Part shown: positions 5,021 through 7,611 of the stretch, piece by piece
Numbering within the stretch: position 1 is the stretch's first letter
How the letters are laid out: every line of letters starts with the position of its first letter
Notes under the pieces: generated by a model
What the model was told of the DNA's origin: nothing
Database searches by the model: none
Seen by the model: only the letters and a program-made list of their open reading frames with translations
Assembly: GCA_900314365.1 (NCBI GenBank)
Contig: OMVH01000256.1
Span: 1-7,611, forward strand
DNA length: 7,611 nt
Source of the DNA: an uncultured Prevotella sp.
Lineage (GTDB): Bacteria > Bacteroidota > Bacteroidia > Bacteroidales > Bacteroidaceae
Reading direction: 5' to 3'
Program-made: the position numbers and the translations under genes

Positions 5021-5833
5021 ATGGCAAAGAAAATATTATTTGTAAACCAGGAGATGACACCCTACGTGCCCGAGACAGAACTCGCCTCCAAAGGGCGGCA
5101 GCTGCCCGGCGCCATGCAGGAAAGGGGACTCCAGATACGTACATTCATGCCCAAATGGGGAACCATCAACGAGCGCCGCGGACAGCTTCACGAAGTGCAG
5201 AGGCTCTCGGGCATGAATGTCGTCATCGACGATACCGACCATCCCCTGCTCATCAAAGTGGCCTCTATCCCGCAGATCAGACTCCAAGTCTATTTCATCG
5301 ACAACGAGGACTATTTCACCCGTAGGAAGATGACCGAGGACGAGGCCGGCGAGGAGTATCCCGACAACGGTGAACGAGCCATTTTCTTTGCCAGAGGTGT
5401 CTTGGAAACAGTAAAGAAGCTGCGCTGGACCCCCGACGTTATCCTCTGTCAGGGATGGATGGCCGCTGCCATTCCCATCTATGTCAAGACAGCCTATCAC
5501 GACGAGCCCACCTTCAACCGCGCCAAGGTCGTCACCTCGCTCTTCGAGAAGCAAATCAAGGGCGACCTCGGCACAAAGTTCAAAAAGTGCCTCGAGTATA
5601 AGTCAGCCAACGCTTCCCTGCTGAAGCCCTACAACGAGAAGTTCGACTTCCTGGAGCTTGGCAAGCTTGCCATCGACTACAGCGACGGCGTTGTGGAAGC
5701 CGGTCAGGACATCAGTCCCGAGCTCATAAGCTACGCCAAGGGAAGCGGATGCCCCTATCTAGAACATCAGGAGGGCGACCCGACCGATGCCTACATCGAC
5801 TTCTTCAATAAGCTCGCACCCGATGCCGAATAA
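5021..5833 (+). CDS. Stand-alone GT5 N-domain protein ('glycogen/starch synthase' of Bacteroidetes)
   Basis: The 270-residue product begins KKILFVNQEMTPYVPETELA and continues with LPGAMQERGLQIRTFMPKWGTINERR, the Rossmann-like N-terminal domain of glycogen/starch synthases (GT5). It also keeps ERAIFFARGVLETVKKL (118-134) and a DVILCQGWMAA segment (139-149). A complete GlgA is about 480 residues with a second, C-terminal glycosyltransferase domain; here that half is missing. The ADP-glucose motif KTGGLGD is replaced by SKGRQLP (23-29), and the usual HGW/HxW is QGW (144-146). I expect it not to be a conventional glycogen synthase; a regulatory or different glycosyl-binding role is possible. It follows the carrier gene by 41 nt and precedes the DUF4270 gene by 41 nt, with no promoter or terminator seen in either gap. 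Confidence 0.8.
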   Translation: MAKKILFVNQEMTPYVPETELASKGRQLPGAMQERGLQIRTFMPKWGTINERRGQLHEVQRLSGMNVVIDDTDHPLLIKVASIPQIRLQVYFIDNEDYFTRRKMTEDEAGEEYPDNGERAIFFARGVLETVKKLRWTPDVILCQGWMAAAIPIYVKTAYHDEPTFNRAKVVTSLFEKQIKGDLGTKFKKCLEYKSANASLLKPYNEKFDFLELGKLAIDYSDGVVEAGQDISPELISYAKGSGCPYLEHQEGDPTDAYIDFFNKLAPDAE

Positions 5834-5874
5834 GCAGCGGAAGCGATAATCTCTTTACTAAGCTTTATTCCACA

Positions 5875-7302
5875 ATGAAAAGAAAGCTCTTCTTCTGCGC
5901 CCTTGCTGTCATCGCACTCTACTCATGCGATGACACCACCGACGGCATAGGTACAAGCCTCATCGACAGACTCGACAAGCTCGAAGTTTCCTCCGACACC
6001 TTCAAGGTCACCACGAGGTCGGTCATCGCCGACTCCGTGCTCTCAAGGTCGACTACAGGCTACCTCGGACGAATCCGCGACCCGGAGACGGGCAACTACA
6101 TCACGAGCGACTTCATGACTCAGTTCCACACCTTTGAGGACTATACGTGGCCCAACGAGAATATGATTGTGAGCAAGGCCGACGACGGCAAAGTCATTGC
6201 CGACTCCTGTGAACTGAGGCTCTTCTATGACACCTACTACGGTGACTCGCTCGCACCGCTGAGAGTTTCGGTCTATGAGATGCAGAAACCCATGAAAGAG
6301 AGTCAGCATGTCTACTCCAACTTCGACCCTCTAAAAGAAGGCTACGTGCGCACTAACGGTATTGCCGTAAACAAATCGTTCACGCTAAACAATCAGTCGT
6401 TGAGTGAGGAAACAAAAAATTCAAGCTCTTATACCCCCAATATCAGCATCAAGCTCAACGAGCCCTACACCGACAAGGAAGGAAACCACTATAATAATTT
6501 CGGCACTTACATGATGCGGAAATACTACGAGGACCCTTCCAACTACAAGAATTCCATCACCTTCATCAACAACGTGGTGCCTGGATTCTATGTGAAGCTC
6601 ACGAACGGTCTCGGCGCTATGGCCAATATCTATGTCACGCAGCTCAACGTCTACTTCCGCTACAACTACAACGACTCCACCGTCACTGGCTCCTCGTCGT
6701 TCTCCGGAACCGAAGAAGTGCTCCAGGCCTCTCACATCAGTAATGATGCCAAACGGCTTGAAGAGCTTGCAGCCGACAACAGCTGCACCTATCTGAAGAC
6801 TCCCGCCGGCATCTTCACCGAGGTGACGCTCCCTGTGGAAGAAATCTACAACGGACATGAGGGCGAAAACATCAACACGGCTAAGATAACGCTGCAGAGA
6901 GTAAACGACTCCAAGGAGAGCGACTACGCCTTCGGCTATCCTTCAACAGTGCTCATCCTGCCCGCAGACAGCCTCTACTCCTTCTTCGAGAACAACGACA
7001 TTGCCGACAATAAGATTTCCTATTTGGCTTCGTATTCGAGCACGACCAACGGCTACACCTTCAGCAACATCTCCGGAATGATTAAGCAGATGAAGGAAAA
7101 CCACGATGCAGGAAACACATCACCCAAATGGAACAAAGCTGTCATCGTTCCCGTGACGACTACTTACTACACCTCGAACAGTGTACAGGTGCTCACAAAG
7201 GTCACTCACGACATGTCGCTTTCAAGTACAAGGCTGGTCGGTGGCTCGGATAATAAGAGGGGCGACATCAAGTTGGCCGTCATCTATTCGAAATATAAAT
7301 AA
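5875..7302 (+). CDS. DUF4270 family lipoprotein
   Basis: The 475-residue product has a lipoprotein signal peptide: KRK, a hydrophobic stretch, then the lipobox LYSC with Cys18 as the predicted acylated residue. The mature start CDDTTDGIGTSLID and the following block ending GYLGRIRDPETGNYITSDF are the recognisable N-terminus of DUF4270 proteins, which are widespread in Bacteroidetes and of unknown function. The remainder looks beta-rich, with many Thr/Ser/Asn/Tyr, as expected for a cell-surface or periplasmic protein. The Asp residues after Cys18 may affect sorting or surface export. I recall DUF4270 genes next to the GT5 N-domain gene in other Bacteroidetes, which suggests a linked envelope role; this is inference. 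The stop codon overlaps the next start by one base. Confidence 0.85.
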   Translation: MKRKLFFCALAVIALYSCDDTTDGIGTSLIDRLDKLEVSSDTFKVTTRSVIADSVLSRSTTGYLGRIRDPETGNYITSDFMTQFHTFEDYTWPNENMIVSKADDGKVIADSCELRLFYDTYYGDSLAPLRVSVYEMQKPMKESQHVYSNFDPLKEGYVRTNGIAVNKSFTLNNQSLSEETKNSSSYTPNISIKLNEPYTDKEGNHYNNFGTYMMRKYYEDPSNYKNSITFINNVVPGFYVKLTNGLGAMANIYVTQLNVYFRYNYNDSTVTGSSSFSGTEEVLQASHISNDAKRLEELAADNSCTYLKTPAGIFTEVTLPVEEIYNGHEGENINTAKITLQRVNDSKESDYAFGYPSTVLILPADSLYSFFENNDIADNKISYLASYSSTTNGYTFSNISGMIKQMKENHDAGNTSPKWNKAVIVPVTTTYYTSNSVQVLTKVTHDMSLSSTRLVGGSDNKRGDIKLAVIYSKYK

Positions 7303-7433
7303 TGGCTGACAACTATCTTGAGCGGCACCGTGAAGAATATGAGCAGCGCAAAGCCAACTGGCTGAAGCGCAAACGCCATTTCCCTCACTCCAAGCCCTCT
7401 CCTCCACAAAAGCCCGACGACGAGGCGCTCTGA
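7302..7433 (+). CDS. Small charged protein, 43 residues, overlapping the DUF4270 stop
   Basis: The ATG at 7302-7304 shares its A with the TAA of the DUF4270 gene, the arrangement of translationally coupled genes. The product begins MADNYLERHREEYEQRKANW and is helical-looking and rich in Arg, Lys and Glu. It then turns to a basic patch (LKRKRH) and a Pro/Lys-rich tail (about 28-41). It has no signal peptide or membrane segment. I do not recognise a family with confidence, though short proteins beginning M(A/G)NYLE are common in Bacteroidales. The compact overlap and the strong terminator about 50 nt downstream support a real last gene of the operon. Confidence 0.6.
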   Translation: MADNYLERHREEYEQRKANWLKRKRHFPHSKPSPPQKPDDEAL

Positions 7434-7481
7434 AAGTAACTTCAACAATCTTATCTCTGCGACAGAAAGTAATAAAGAATT

Positions 7482-7533
7482 AACGGAACCGAAAACAACG
7501 TTGTGTTGTTGACGGTTCCGTTCTTTTTATTAC
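7482..7533 (+). terminator. Strong intrinsic terminator of the carboxylase-DUF4270 operon
   Basis: The arms aacggaaccg (7482-7491) and cggttccgtt (7513-7522) form a perfect 10-bp stem. An inner stem, aacaac (7494-7499) with gttgtt (7505-7510), closes a 5-nt loop after a 2x2 internal loop. The T-rich run ttctttttatt follows directly (to about 7531). It is the most convincing terminator in the window. Confidence 0.9.
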
Positions 7534-7559
7534 TATTAAGCTAATACTCTTATTGGTCT

Positions 7560-7604
7560 GATTACTCTGATTATTCTGATTATTCCGATTATTCTGATTA
7601 CTTA
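7560..7604. repeat. 9-bp minisatellite, five units (GATTATTCT)
   Basis: Units gattactct, gattattct, gattattcc, gattattct and gattactta run from 7560 to 7604, almost to the window end. The consensus gattattct differs from gagtattct of the 2507-2632 tract by one base, so both belong to one family, GANTATTCY. The tract lies just after the terminator at 7482-7533. Confidence 0.85.
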
Positions 7605-7611
7605 TCCTTGC

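Noticed and set aside
4924..5325. 133-codon plus-strand ORF across the carrier and GT5 gene junction
   Set aside because: It overlaps two well-supported genes in another frame and has an arginine-rich, low-information sequence.

Overview
The window looks like a chromosomal segment of a Bacteroidales bacterium, most likely Prevotellaceae. The evidence is a DUF4270-type lipoprotein, the Bacteroidetes-style stand-alone 'glycogen/starch synthase' N-domain, tandem deoxynucleoside kinases, a Bacteroidetes-like carboxyltransferase, and two promoters with the Bacteroidetes -7 box TAnnTTTG in place of a classical -10. GC is moderate to high, with C-ending codons in the housekeeping genes. The genus is inferred.

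Region 1 (1-1050) is accessory and mostly non-coding. A 16-bp sequence, cgatagctataaatgt, occurs at 1 and again at 946, each time running directly into an 8-bp tandem repeat. A third 8-bp tandem repeat at 763 is the same family in the opposite orientation. Between the repeats lie a hairpin-rich block (about 105-380), a short ORF encoding a truncated phage-type Bro-N (antirepressor) domain (402-689), a perfect hairpin directly after its stop, and an AT-rich stretch. It resembles a small decayed or miniature mobile or phage-related unit, and is the part least explained by known gene families.

Region 2 (1053-2456, minus strand) is a two-gene operon of paralogous deoxynucleoside kinases. They are separated by 15 nt, have a recognisable promoter upstream (2425-2456) and end in a weak intrinsic terminator (1041-1078). 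One copy carries Gln and the other Glu at the base-contacting position, which suggests complementary purine deoxynucleoside specificities (dAK/dCK-like and dGK-like).

Region 3 (2507-2731) separates the kinases from the plus-strand operon. It holds a 9-bp minisatellite of about 14 units (2507-2632) and the promoter of the plus-strand operon (2700-2731).

Region 4 (2805-7533, plus strand) is a compact gene run. It contains a biotin-dependent carboxyltransferase (MmdA/PccB type), a 49-residue MmdE/OadG-like small subunit, a biotin carrier protein, a GT5 N-domain protein lacking the usual ADP-glucose motif and C-terminal half, a DUF4270 lipoprotein and an overlapping 43-residue charged protein. 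A strong intrinsic terminator follows. The first three genes are the soluble part of a methylmalonyl-CoA decarboxylase / propionyl-CoA carboxylase system of the succinate-propionate pathway. The sodium-pump beta subunit that often follows them is absent here. A second copy of the 9-bp minisatellite begins after the terminator and reaches nearly to the window end, so this operon is bracketed by two tracts of one repeat family.
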